Source of the DNA: Lepraria neglecta
Taxonomy: Eukaryota > Ascomycota > Lecanoromycetes > Lecanorales > Stereocaulaceae
NCBI GenBank assembly: GCA_033220425.1
Contig: CM065648.1
Span: 1,550,001 to 1,614,000 of the forward strand
Reading direction: 5' to 3'
Length of the DNA stretch: 64,000 nt
Shown: positions 49,641-59,778 of the stretch, in pieces
Layout: the number at the start of each line of letters is the position of its first letter
Position numbering within the stretch: the first letter of the stretch is position 1
Notes under the pieces: generated by a model
Database searches by the model: none
What the model was told of the DNA's origin: nothing
What the model saw: the letters and a program-made list of their open reading frames with translations, nothing else
Made by a program: the position numbers and the translations under genes

Positions 49641-50410
49641 TATCTACGAATTATATTTCTGCCTCGAGGGTGCCTTAGTGGCCCCCGAGGCTATAAGCGG
49701 GGTGTGCTAGAAAGCTAGCTCAGGAGCGCCTCTGGGGGCCACTAAGGCCCCTCGAGGCAGTCACGAGGCACCAAGAGGCAGCCCCAAATCGATTCCGATT
49801 GGCCCCAAATTTCAAGGCTAGCTGCGCAAGGTTTATACGATAAACTACCCTGAATCAGGACCCCGTAGGTACCATATTGCGCGAGGTATTCAAGTGCGCA
49901 GCGTTGAAATGTTGACGTTCTGGATGCGAGCGCTAGGAGCGCGCCCAGGAATGCGCCTAGGAACGCGCCTAGGAACGCGCCCAAACATCAACAAAGCTAA
50001 GGCCTTAGCAGCGCCCTAATCAGCGCCACTAACGTAATACGCAAAGCCGCAAGTCTACCGAATGCGCATATGTTAACATCGAATATCAACGGTACGGGGC
50101 CTCTATAGGCAAACACCCCCGCGAGAACTTTGGCTGAATCGCTCGAATCCGGGTAGATGTTGGGGCTGCGACCTGGCGCCGTTGGGGGGTGAGGTTCCCG
50201 AGCGCTGCCGCCGATCATGGAACATCACGGCTTTCGGGGTTAAGCTTCTAGGCGCTTGGCGCCGAAGCTTGGCTACTCGGGCTGTCTCAGAGCTGCCTCT
50301 ACTGCCTCGGAGTATTGCGCGTTGCGCTAAGGCAGCGGGGGCACCCCTAGGAGCTCCGGGCGCTATCCGCGGAAGCTAATATTTGCCGAGGCAGAAATAA
50401 TTTGCAGATA
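49641..50410. mobile_element. 770-bp GC-rich TIR element (MITE-like), TA target
   Basis: The ends are TATCTACGAATTATATTTCT and the complement of TATCTGCAAATTATTTCTGC, continuing into GCCTCG on both sides, flanked by TA. CpA/TpG are normal inside while E around it is RIP-ruined. A TA target and short TIRs fit a Tc1/mariner-type passenger, but no transposase is present. It contains a foldback (49659-49690 against 49729-49760) that repeats its own TIR-proximal CTGCCTCGAGG sequence, and a 12-bp GCGCCTAGGAAC tandem near 49940-49982. Several short open frames inside are not convincing genes. Confidence 0.85.
49659..49760. repeat. 32-bp foldback inside the TIR element
   Basis: CTGCCTCGAGGGTGCCTTAG... 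(49659-49690) is the inverted copy of 49729-49760 with few mismatches and a 38-base loop. Confidence 0.82.
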
Positions 50411-50633
50411 TATAAGGAGATTACCTTTAATATTATTAGGATAGCTACCTATTATATAATTCTAGGAATATCTTAGTTAAAGAAGTATAACCTAATAATT
50501 AATTAGACTTAAGGAGTACTTAAGATAAATTAATCCGGTAATATTACTAGGATTATACCTATATATTAGTAGCGTTTAATAGTAGATAAGAAGTTGAACC
50601 GAAGACTAGTCGAGGTATATATTTGTTACGAAC
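50411..50633 (+). pseudogene. E protease/RT-proximal segment (fossil)
   Basis: Resumes E after the TIR element and matches C about 17495-17715. It ends at the TATATATT target where G is inserted; ATATT at 50629-50633 is the expected left duplication of G. Confidence 0.82.
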
Positions 50634-51075
50634 TACGTTGCGTACTATATCGTATAGGGATTGATTCTCAATAGGAATAGAGGTATAGATATACAAGAGG
50701 TAAAGTAGGCTTCGAGTGATGCTAAGCGGGTCTAGTATATAATTAGATAATATATATTTAGTATCTAGCCTAAGAGATCTATTATATATAGTAGATACTA
50801 GATATAAATAGAAAGTTAAGCACGATACTCTAAGTAGTAAATAGTACTCTATATATATAGCAATAGAAAATCCATGCCAAGCATTTTATTTATACGAGTC
50901 GAATATTAATTCGTCTAAACTATATCTAAGTCGAACGAGTCGAATATCGATTTGTCTAAACTATATCTAAGTCGAACGAGTCGAATATCGATCCATCTGA
51001 ACTAGACCCTACCAAGCCTATACTAGTTTATACGCCCCTGATACGTTCTTATTAGTATATTCTTAGCTCTTAATA
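50634..51075 (-). repeat. 3' LTR of G, with internal 41-bp tandem repeat
   Basis: Begins TGTTACGAACTACG and ends CTTAATA. At 50895-51005 a 41-bp unit (CGAGTCGAATATYRATTYGT...) occurs two and a half times, an addition not seen in the A, B or D LTRs. Confidence 0.88.
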
Positions 51076-51109
51076 TTAGCTCCCCTCTCTAGAATTCTCG
51101 TCCTGAGGA

Positions 51110-51690
51110 TAACCTACTATCCTCTATATCTCGCCCAAAACTAGATACCCTCTCTAAATCGTTAGTTAGAAGATAGCGCATTCTTATCAGCTCGAGTACC
51201 GCAGTCGTCGTTATATAAAAGTACTAGTACTATATTCGCTATAAGAAGGAGTGCCGTATCAGGGCTGAGTCGGAATCTTGTATAGAGTATATATCGTCTA
51301 GACTATCTTATAAGCTCGCCTTCTCTAAGGCCAAGCTCCGTCGTATATAAAAGAAACGCCGTAAAAAGATAGTTATACTACGCCAAGTGCTTTATAAGTA
51401 AAATAAGCTCGCTACTTATACTATAAAGCTAAACTATAAAGTAGAAAAACTTGAAGAGGAGGAGGATATATTAGTATATTATAAGCTTTAGAATATTAAG
51501 GAGATAGAGTATAATAAGGCTACCCTATCGCTTAACCCTAACAATCTAATATTTAATATATCGTCCGAGCGTTTCGATCTACCCGGCGGTTTAGATACCC
51601 CTAAAGGGTTTAATTAGTTATCCTTTATCTCTAATAGAACTCTTATAGATATTCCCTATAGTTCCCCGCAAGGTTCCTAAGAGGTTTCTA
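51110..51690 (+). pseudogene. Antisense frame beside the 3' LTR of G (fossil)
   Basis: The most diverged copy. The beginning and middle share little DNA identity with A or B, yet the reading keeps a basic KKRRKKIVILRQVL stretch, a Glu-rich EKLEEEEDI segment, and the end block NNLIFNISSERFDLPGG...TPKGFN...NRTLIDIPYSSP near 51540-51680. Conservation of the protein end block across subfamilies points to past selection on this strand. Broken by a few changes. Confidence 0.65.
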
Positions 51691-52911
51691 GGTATTTTCC
51701 GTTTTATTATAACCTTTCTATTTAACTAGATAGAACTAATTCCTCCTATCTAGAATCCTCTTAACCTCGTACTATATTTCTTCCTTAATATTATAATAAA
51801 ATATTTCCTAAAGAGGTATATTAGAGTCCGCTAGCTCTAGGAGTAAGATATAGAATATCGAATATACTTTAGTATTAGGTAGAAGTTAGAGTTTATAGTT
51901 AACTAGTCCCTTTACCCGTTTAATTAAGAATAGTCTAACCTTAATATAATCTAGTTTCTTACTTAGTCTTATTATCCTTATATTTTTTATTAGGAGGTAT
52001 ACTTTATCCCTCTCTTTTAGCTAAGGAATATTCTTTCTTTTCTTATTAACCTATTCCTTTAACTTAGTATTAGAGCTTTTAATAGACTTTTATATATCCT
52101 TATATAAATTCTTTAGCTCTTCTACTTTAACTAAAGCTTTTTCTATACTAGGTCCTTCTCTAGATTATAGAAAGGTATTTATATTCTTTCTATAGTTAGT
52201 AAAGAATAGTATTAGGCCTATTATATCTAACTTATTATTATTATACGCTAGTTATACTATTAGAAATAGTAAGACCTAGTTATCCTATTTCTAGTTTATA
52301 TAGTACCTTAAATATACTTCTATTATTTAATTTATATATTCTATCTATCTATTAGTTTATAGATAATATACTATTAATATCCAAAGCTTAGTTCTAATTA
52401 CTACTATAAGTATTTTCTAGTAGTTAGAAGTAAATAACTTATCTCTATTAGATATTATTAACTTCGGTATACTATAATCCCTTATTAACTTATCTAGTAG
52501 TATAAATACTAATTAGTCTACCTTGTAGGTTTCCTTAAAGGGTATTATAATTATATACTTCGTAAGTTTATCTATAATGACTATAATTGAGTTAAAGGTA
52601 TCTTATATAGCTAGGTCCTTTAAAGGTAGTAACTTGACTATAAAGTCTATTATAATATTATCCTATAGTAACTCTAGTATAGTTATAAACTATATTTGTC
52701 TATATTTAGCGTATTATACTACTTTATTCTACTAGTACTAGATATATTCTTTAATATATTATTCGACGCGCGCTCGAAGTCTCGGCGCTGTATAACTTCG
52801 TCCTAGGAGCTCTATCGTCTTAGATACCCCTAGGTAACCTTATAAAGGGTTATCGTAGTAATCCCTAATTACTTCCTTAACGTATATATTAGGTAAGTAG
52901 GTCTTATCCTA

Positions 52912-54420
52912 TATAAGAGCCGATTATAGAGATACTAGACTAGGTTCGGGAGACTATCACTCTAGTGCGGCTATACGATAGCGCAAGTCGTATAGTAGAT
53001 CGGTTTGATACGAGGGTGCAATCTCACTCGATAAATGTATTGTCTCTAAGGACTCCTACCTAAGTTCCTTAGGATTTAGTCTATCTAGTAGTAAATCTAC
53101 TAGTTATTTAGTTACGTATACCTAGACCCTATTATATTTCTGAATCCTTGAAACTCTCGCTATTATTGACACGATAGTAAGGGGGGTATACCCGTCTAAT
53201 AACTAACCAACGCTATAACTACCGTTACCGCTACCTATCTATCGATTAATACTACCGTCAAGCTAGTTAGTTAAAATTCGAATCGAATATTAAATCGAAT
53301 AGTTAACTATAAATTATAATAGCTTCCTTAGCGGGAGTAAGATAATAATTTAGATTAGATCCTAGCGATAGTACGCTTAGAGGAGCCGACGTGGGCGAAG
53401 AAGCCGGTACTAGTATAATATAGGTGAATGCCGAGGAGTATACAGCGTTTTAGGCCTATTAGATATACTATTAATAGGCTTTATTAAGTTTCGAGATATA
53501 AAGGATAGTAAAGAGGTCGATTCTAAGCTTAAAGATAAAAGACCTAAAGCTATATAAGGGTAATACCCCGGAGGAACTAGACGACTTTCTATACGAATAT
53601 AAGCGTTAGTTTAATACTAAAGGCTTTAAGTAAGAAGACCCCGAAGGCGAGATACTAGTAGGCTAAGTATATTAAATAGAGGAAATAAAGAAGTAAGTCG
53701 CTTATACTATAGGCTTCCTAGAGGATAGAGCTAAGACTAACTAGAAGTCTTAGTTACTATAGTTCCCGGTAGGGGCTAACTTGTAGATATATTTCAAGAT
53801 ATTATTATATAAGTTCCTTAAGGGCGATAAAGACGAGGCGTATACTAAAGGTAGCTAGAAACTAGTAAACGCAAGGTAGCGAAAGGGTAATTCGGTTAAT
53901 AAGTATTATAACTATACGTATAAGCTATATATTCGCCTTAGGGCCCTTGATAGAGAATAATCTTTTACTAATTAATAATTCTTCGACTACTTCTAAGTAT
54001 AACTACTTTAGAAGTATAGGATAAAGCTAGACAAGCTAATTCCTAGGCCAAAGACTATATACGAACTATTATATTAGGTTTACTAATATGAGAAAATAGT
54101 AAGAATATATACGTAGAAGGATAGATAGAGAGATAAGTCTCGTCCTAAAGGGTCTACGAAACCCTAAGTTTCGAAGAAGGATAATAAATCTAACTAAATA
54201 GCCAATTATAATTAGAAGAAGGGTTATAATAGTAAGAAGGACTTAGGTAATAAGACTCCTTTTATTATATAGAAGGATAAATTATCTAAAGATATTCGGG
54301 ACTACCGATAGAAAGATTAGGCGTGCTTTAAATACGGGTTATCTAGATATAAGACACGCGATTATATAGTAAAGGAACAAATATTATATAATATCTAAGC
54401 AATACTCGATATAGCAAAAA
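52912..54420 (+). mobile_element. Gag-bearing retroelement H (fossil), left part
   Basis: G sequence (GTAGGTCTTATCCTA) stops and a new element starts with TATAAGAGCCG, probably an LTR beginning TG before RIP. The first 260 bases are LTR-like, with a perfect inverted repeat CTATACGA (52971-52978) / TCGTATAG (52988-52995). From about 53330 a gag frame follows. It is unlike the chromovirus gag of A-G. Whether it is Ty3/gypsy, copia or another retroelement cannot be decided, because pol is not visible. The presumed 5-bp target is TCCTA. The right end was not found. Broken many times. Confidence 0.6.
53330..54420 (+). pseudogene. H gag with zinc knuckle (fossil)
   Basis: The plus-strand reading has TPEELDDFLYEYKR near 53565-53610, a FLYKFLKGDKDEAY-like segment near 53815-53850, NKYYNYTYKLYIRL near 53900-53940, a basic tail (RDKSRPKGSTKP near 54130-54165), and CFKYGLSRYKTRDYI near 54328-54372, which resembles a CCHC knuckle. 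It is a retroelement nucleocapsid/capsid-type protein. Broken by many changes. Confidence 0.65.
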
Positions 54421-54611
54421 ACAAGTAGGTATAGCAATAGCTCCAACCGCTATATACCGCGCTTTCCCAAAAGTTGCTGGGAAATCCCGAGTTGCCGAGC
54501 GCGCCGGTAGGGCTGACAGTTACGTTCAGCGGAATCAGCAACTCAATATTACTAATAGTATCAAATCAGCTCGATCTGCAACTCAATACTACTGATTTAA
54601 CGATGTTAGGT

Positions 54612-54740
54612 CAGTTAGCAATTAGATATTACTATTAGTATAATATATAACCAATTAGCAATTAGATATTACTGTTAGTATAATATCTAACCAATTAGCA
54701 ATTAGATGTTACTGTTAGTATAATGTCTAACCAATTAGCA
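54612..54740. repeat. 40-bp tandem repeat, about 3.2 copies
   Basis: Units start at about 54612, 54651, 54691 and 54731 (CCAATTAGCAATTAGATRTT...), differing by single transitions. Subterminal tandem repeats like this are common near CACTA-type transposon ends. Confidence 0.88.
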
Positions 54741-55250
54741 TGTCCATTATGCGTTTAGCTAGCTATTAGCTCAATCAATAATACAATGCTACTAATATAT
54801 AGCTGCCAGTTTTCTTTTATTATAATTGATTACTTCTTATATAGTCTATATATTTCTACCAATTAGTAGCTATATATCTTCTATACAAGATATAAGTAGG
54901 TAGTCGAATCTAAATAAAGTCTTCTATATATACAATCCGTTTAAAATATAGCTACTACCGATAGCTCCTTCAGTATATAAAAGCTCGTTATTAGTAATAT
55001 CAATACAAGTTTAACTCGCGCTTATACTAATCCTTCTTTAACTTCTTCACGGGTTATTTAACTACGCTTTCCTCGATTCTATAACGACCTATTATCCGCC
55101 AATCCGACTATATCTTCTACTCCTTATAATTCGAGTAAATAACTAAGATAGAGAGTTGCGACGCCTAGTTACCGAACTGTCAGCGGTACCTAGCAAAACT
55201 CTAGTAGATCAGGGGCGCATATATTTCGCCCTTTTTTACCCTTGTCCGAT

Positions 55251-55350
55251 TAGTATCCGACTCGGGTTTTATACTATCCGAGTAGTATCTAACTCGGGTT
55301 TTATACTATCCGAGTAGTATCTAACTTAGGTTTACCCTATCCGAGTCGGA
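55251..55350. repeat. 32-bp tandem repeat, about 3 copies
   Basis: Unit AGTATCYRACTCGGGTTTTA plus TACTATCCGAGT. It contains the CCGACTCGG/CCGAGTCGG motif that also appears in the C LTR and in the Helitron. Confidence 0.88.
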
Positions 55351-55879
55351 TGAATATTTAGCTAGACGTTTCTTAATATTTCTTCTCGTAGTTTACGGTC
55401 TTATCGCTATTATTTCAGTAAAGTATTACTATAGATACTTAATATCCGACGAATTTACTCCCTATCTTCCCCGATAGACTTTATATACGATACCGCGAGC
55501 TTAATAACCTCCCTACTCCTTAGCTTACCGAAGTACCCGAATATTAGTAACGTGCGAGGGCCGTAGACTCGATACTAAAGCAAGCAAATATTATATACGC
55601 AAGATACTATATAGCCTGCTAACGTAATATAGCTATAATTAAATATGCCGAAGAGAGGATTAATACCGCTGTAGTAATTGAAACTATAGGTTAGTTCTTT
55701 ATATTAGAGGTTTTCCTTAAGACTGAAGCCTTGAATTTAGACGTAGTAAGGGCGGTTAGTGGTAGCGTCTCTTCCGCTCTATCGAGCCAGATATATTTAT
55801 AGTATTATCTCTCTTCCTTTTAAGGGTTTTTACTTAGGTTTATAGCGTTGTCTAAGAAGGATTTAGTAGGAATTTAGCG

Positions 55880-58800
55880 TGGATTCGTCGCGCTGCCTTA
55901 GAATTGTTTATTAGGAATTTAGGGTAATATATCGTAGTATATTAGTCCTAGTCGATGAAACTGTTAATATAGAATATCTCTTTTCCTCTAACTGTTCCCG
56001 GTACTAGATAAGTACTTCGCTCGATATTTAGTAGTCTATAGAAGCGGCGAGCGCCTATCATTCGAGGATTAAGTATAAGCGACACCTATATCTTTTTAAC
56101 TTCGACTATTCTATAGTAGTCTTATATCTGCCCTAGATATTAATAATCAAAGACTTCTATAAAGGTAGCCTATATACGAGTAGGTCGTTACTTAAAGTCC
56201 CTATTACTAAGATCCTTTACCTCTACGACGACTAAGACCTTACCGACTAACTTTCCCTCCTATATAGTTTCTAGGTTTCGACTCTTATAGTCTTATTCTT
56301 AGACCTATATATAATCTCTACGCTAGGTAAAATACTGCGAATATTTATAAGGTCTATAGACTACTAAATCCTTATAGAGACATCCTAAATTAGAGGAGTC
56401 CTCTCCTATAGTCTTCTAATATACGAGGCCCGAATAGATATAGACCGGGTAGCTCTTAACCCAGCTACAGTCTGCCTCCCTTCTATTAATATCTAGGTTC
56501 GAGGTTATACTACCTCTGCTTGGCGTTTTCGCTCGGTACGCCTTAAGAAACGCAGCCAGGCTTTGGAGAAACCCAGCTATATTCAGCTATTTAGCCATAT
56601 CTCTCGCCGTTCGCCAGTAACAACTATCGCATTTATATAGATATCTTAATATATAGCGCTCTTCCGCGTCTACTCGCCATCCTAGTTAGTATAGATCTAG
56701 GAGGACCCCGGCCTTTGTGCTTTTCTCGTCTTCTTATTTTCTCCTCTAACTAAGTAATATAGGCTCCGTCTCTTAGAAATTTTTAATATCCCGTATAATT
56801 ATTAACTTGATATAGCGTTCGTTATATTCTATCAATTACTCCTAGTAATCCTTATACTTATTTGTTCGGTTATAGTAATTCTTTAGTAATATCGGATATA
56901 CCCTTTCCGAGGCTTAGGTACTATATCTATCTAGCGAATCGTAGTATCTAATTATATTAATATAATAACTAATACTATAGAATTTAGGAAAGTTGAAAGT
57001 TTGCTCGCCCGTTTTCTTATTGACTAGCCTATATTTTTAAAATACCTCCTTAAGTAGATTAATCCTTTCTAACGCTACATTTATATATTCTAGTATCGCT
57101 TTGTCGTAGGATCGGTATCTTGCGAGCATAATGAAGTCAACGATAGCTCGTCCTATATATAGTATATCTAGGTTTTTTTCGGATAATAGAGGAGCGAAGA
57201 CGGGTATTATAATTCGTAATATCTCTTTACTCTCCTCTCCTATCTATTAGCTTAGCTTACTAAACTCCCGAAATCGCCTCAGCTTAGTAAATTTGGGTAT
57301 AGCTCGAAACCGGGCGTCGATTAAGGCTTATACCTTAAGCTTTATTCGTCCCTCTCCGATATACTCCCTAAGCCAGTCCAGGAGGTAGTTCAATAGCCCT
57401 TTAACCATTAATTAGTATAATATATTAAACGTCTATAGTTAGTAGACGTTAACTGCGAAGTAGCCGTCTATAAAGTTGGGCCGGTTATATACTATTATAT
57501 CTAGTAATACCCTAGGCGTATTCTTATCGTACGTTTTTTGTATCTATAACTACTCTATAGTCTATTCAGGTATTCGCTTTAGATACGGTTTTTCAGGACG
57601 TAGTCGTTCCCGTTCATTTAGCGGTACTAAGTAGACTAGATAGTATTTACCGCTCTTGATCGAGGTTATCAAAACTTGTTCCTCGTAGTCGCCTAGTATA
57701 GACACGAGTATTAGGTAGTATCGTCGTATTCATCCGTCTACGTATATAATAAGGATCCCCTTTAGCGCCAGCTCCTTAAGTACTTTAAAAGAGTATTATT
57801 AGTATATTAAATAAGATCCGTATTTCGGCCGGCTTACCCTCGACTATAAGCCCTATAGCGTAGTAATACACCTCGGCTTTCACACTATTATAGACTAATA
57901 GTACCAGTCCAAGCAATATTATCCCCGGCCGAACCTGTACCCGCCGAATACCTCGATCGAGGTTACCGATAGTAATATAGACTGGCTACGCCTGTTAATC
58001 TCCGTGTGTCTATAATAAATAGGTCTTGTCTAACGATATTATAACCGGTACTACTATTGAGCTATTAGAGAGCTTATCTTATATCTCCTACTACTAGCGG
58101 GCTATATATATCTTACTAACGATTAGACCCCCGTCGAGGTTTCGCTAGCGTATTAGTATATAGTTAATACTCGAATTAAAAGGTTTATATCCGATAAGAG
58201 TTCGTATTATACCTATTATATCGAAGTAGAGTATATAATATATTCTGGTTATCTCGTCCGGTTGAATCGATAGGATACTAAACGCTTGCCAAGACTATCT
58301 ACTAGCAGCAGCAGAATGCTTTATAGTATATAGCTTGGCTTTTAGTTATAGAGCGCTGTTAAAGCTATAGGGTCCGTAGAAAGGTCGTAATCGAGTATCT
58401 TTAAAGAAATTGTCTATTATACCGCTAGATAGTTAGGCGTTATATATCTATAAAGCTAGGGTATAATCAGCTTCTAAATGGAAAGGGTACTAGTCCGGGT
58501 TCGACTTAGGTATTAACTCGGATATCGACTCGGATAGGGGCATAGATAACGACTCGGCTAGGGTTATATCCTCTTCCTCTAAAGGCCTCCCGGTACCTCG
58601 CTCCTATAGGTAGTACTCTATAGAGCTAACAGTCAAGGTAGAGATAGTACCTATAGCACTTGACGCCGTTATCGACTTCGATTAATCGAGTACTATATCT
58701 AGCTTATCTTACTGGTACTAGATCTTGTTAGTAGAGTCGGTAAGTTCAAGTAATCGCCCTAGAGTATCGTTATCCATTAAAATAGTCAGGTCCTCCTAGG

Positions 58801-59050
58801 GGACTTATCTACCTTCGCCCTTACGGGGACTATCGCCGATTACGTCGACCTCGTCTCTTTAGCGTTCATAAATAGGGCCCTCGACTTTATCTTCGTCGAG
58901 GCGTGCCTATCTCCTACGCGTCCAATTGGGGTCCCGGCCCTTATAGCGTAGTAGATACCTAGTTAGGCCGCTTCCGCTGCTGTACTGCTTCTGGCAACGT
59001 TTATACTATCGATCTATCTGGCTTAGGCGTAATATAGAGGTGTTATTATC
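55880..59050 (-). pseudogene. Plavaka-like (CACTA-related) transposase relic
   Basis: Cut-and-paste transposase of the fungal Plavaka group. The minus-strand reading starts with a C2H2-like finger near 58940-59010 (RCQKQYSSGSGLTRYL), then an acidic linker. Near 57640-57730 is LVSILGDYEEQVLITSIKSG, matching the conserved DYPEQ-type block. Near 57340-57410 is LLNYLLDWLREYIG, then DARFRAIPKFTKLRRFREFS and IGEESKEILRIIIPVFAP near 57200-57330. Near 57010-57110 are RAIVDFIMLARY and FNFPKFYSI, and near 56890-56950 DSLDRYST-ASERV, the TEASER-like block. Interrupted at Gln/Trp-type codons by RIP. Family named from memory of these blocks; the terminal inverted repeats were not found. Confidence 0.7.
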
Positions 59051-59778
59051 GAGATCAACGCGTCTAGGTAGATATTAGTAAATATATTCGCTACTAGATC
59101 CTTTAAGCTAACCCGCTATAGGTTAGGATAAATCTATCCTCACGTCGCCTTATATAGCCTATTTTTAACCGTTACTATTAATTAAATTGCAATATATATA
59201 TAGTAGAGTATCGTCCTATAGAAGGCATTAATTAATAGATAGTTTAAGGGGATTTTCTTTCTATACGATATATTTAATAAACGCCCCGGTTATTTATCTT
59301 ATTAGGAAATATAATTAGTTATAAACCTTACGATATATACCCCTATTACCAAAATATACGTCTAAGTCGAACTTAGATTATTTTTATAATAGAGTACTTA
59401 ATTAAGACTTATATTTCGAAGAATAGAAGAAGAAATCTAATTAATCTTTATAAGTAGATAATAAGTTTTAATACTCTATCTTTACTAGATATTAGGTATT
59501 AAGTATAAAGCTAGATATAGTACGTTTGAAATTAGCTATTCGCTTTCTACGTACTATATATATATATAAGTTCCGCTTTTAATTAATATCTTTATCTATT
59601 ATATTAAAGCTCGCTACTTTTAATCTTTTAACGGCTAAACTTACCTATTTATAACTACTCTAACGTACTATTCTATAGAGAAGGGTCTATATCGCCTAAT
59701 TATATTAAGTATTGAACTATTTCGTAACATATTTACCTTACTAGTATTGTATTTACTAACTACTAACTAATCGCTATT
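59051..59778. other. AT-rich spacer, no gene seen
   Basis: RIP-decayed DNA upstream of both the minus-strand Plavaka-like relic and the plus-strand SNF2 relic. I found no copy of the other elements, no terminal repeat and no RNA gene in it. It may hold the end of the Plavaka-like element. Confidence 0.5.

Larger units (their letters stand above)
39188..50633 (+). mobile_element. Ty3/gypsy chromovirus E (fossil), left part only in window
   Basis: This plus-strand sister of C has its 5' LTR at 39188-39619. About 2.6 kb of its own sequence is visible, spread over 39188-40635, 48144-49097, 49622-49640 and 50411-50633. The gaps are the hAT element, a Helitron derivative, a TIR element and, at 50634, chromovirus G. 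C at 16319-17690 is the uninterrupted guide. Its RT, integrase and 3' LTR should lie beyond G, outside the window. The base pairs before the LTR (CGGGT) are the presumed duplication, unconfirmed. Broken many times. Confidence 0.9.
50634..52911 (-). mobile_element. Ty3/gypsy chromovirus G (fossil), 3' part only in window
   Basis: A minus-strand element in E. The 3' LTR is 50634-51075, followed by a purine tract (51079-51090), antisense frame (about 51110-51690), chromodomain (about 51660-51800) and integrase (about 52000-52900). At 52911 it is cut by H. The remaining integrase, RNase H, RT, gag and 5' LTR should lie right of H, beyond the window. Its LTR and antisense frame are clearly diverged from A, B and D, so it is a third subfamily. 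Strong RIP decay, many breaks. Confidence 0.88.
54421..55880. other. Repeat-bearing spacer between H gag and the Plavaka-like relic
   Basis: No gene recognised. From about 54465 CpG and CpA content rises for some 350 bases. It holds two tandem arrays (54612-54740 and 55251-55350) and an imperfect inverted pair around GCTGACAGTT (54528-54537) and AACTGTCAGC (near 55182-55193). It may include the end of the Plavaka-like element and the junction with H, but neither boundary is clear. Confidence 0.45.

Noticed and set aside
49742-50379. Short open frames in the second GC-rich island
   Set aside because: They lie on both strands within a 770-bp TIR element, overlap repeats and have no recognisable product.
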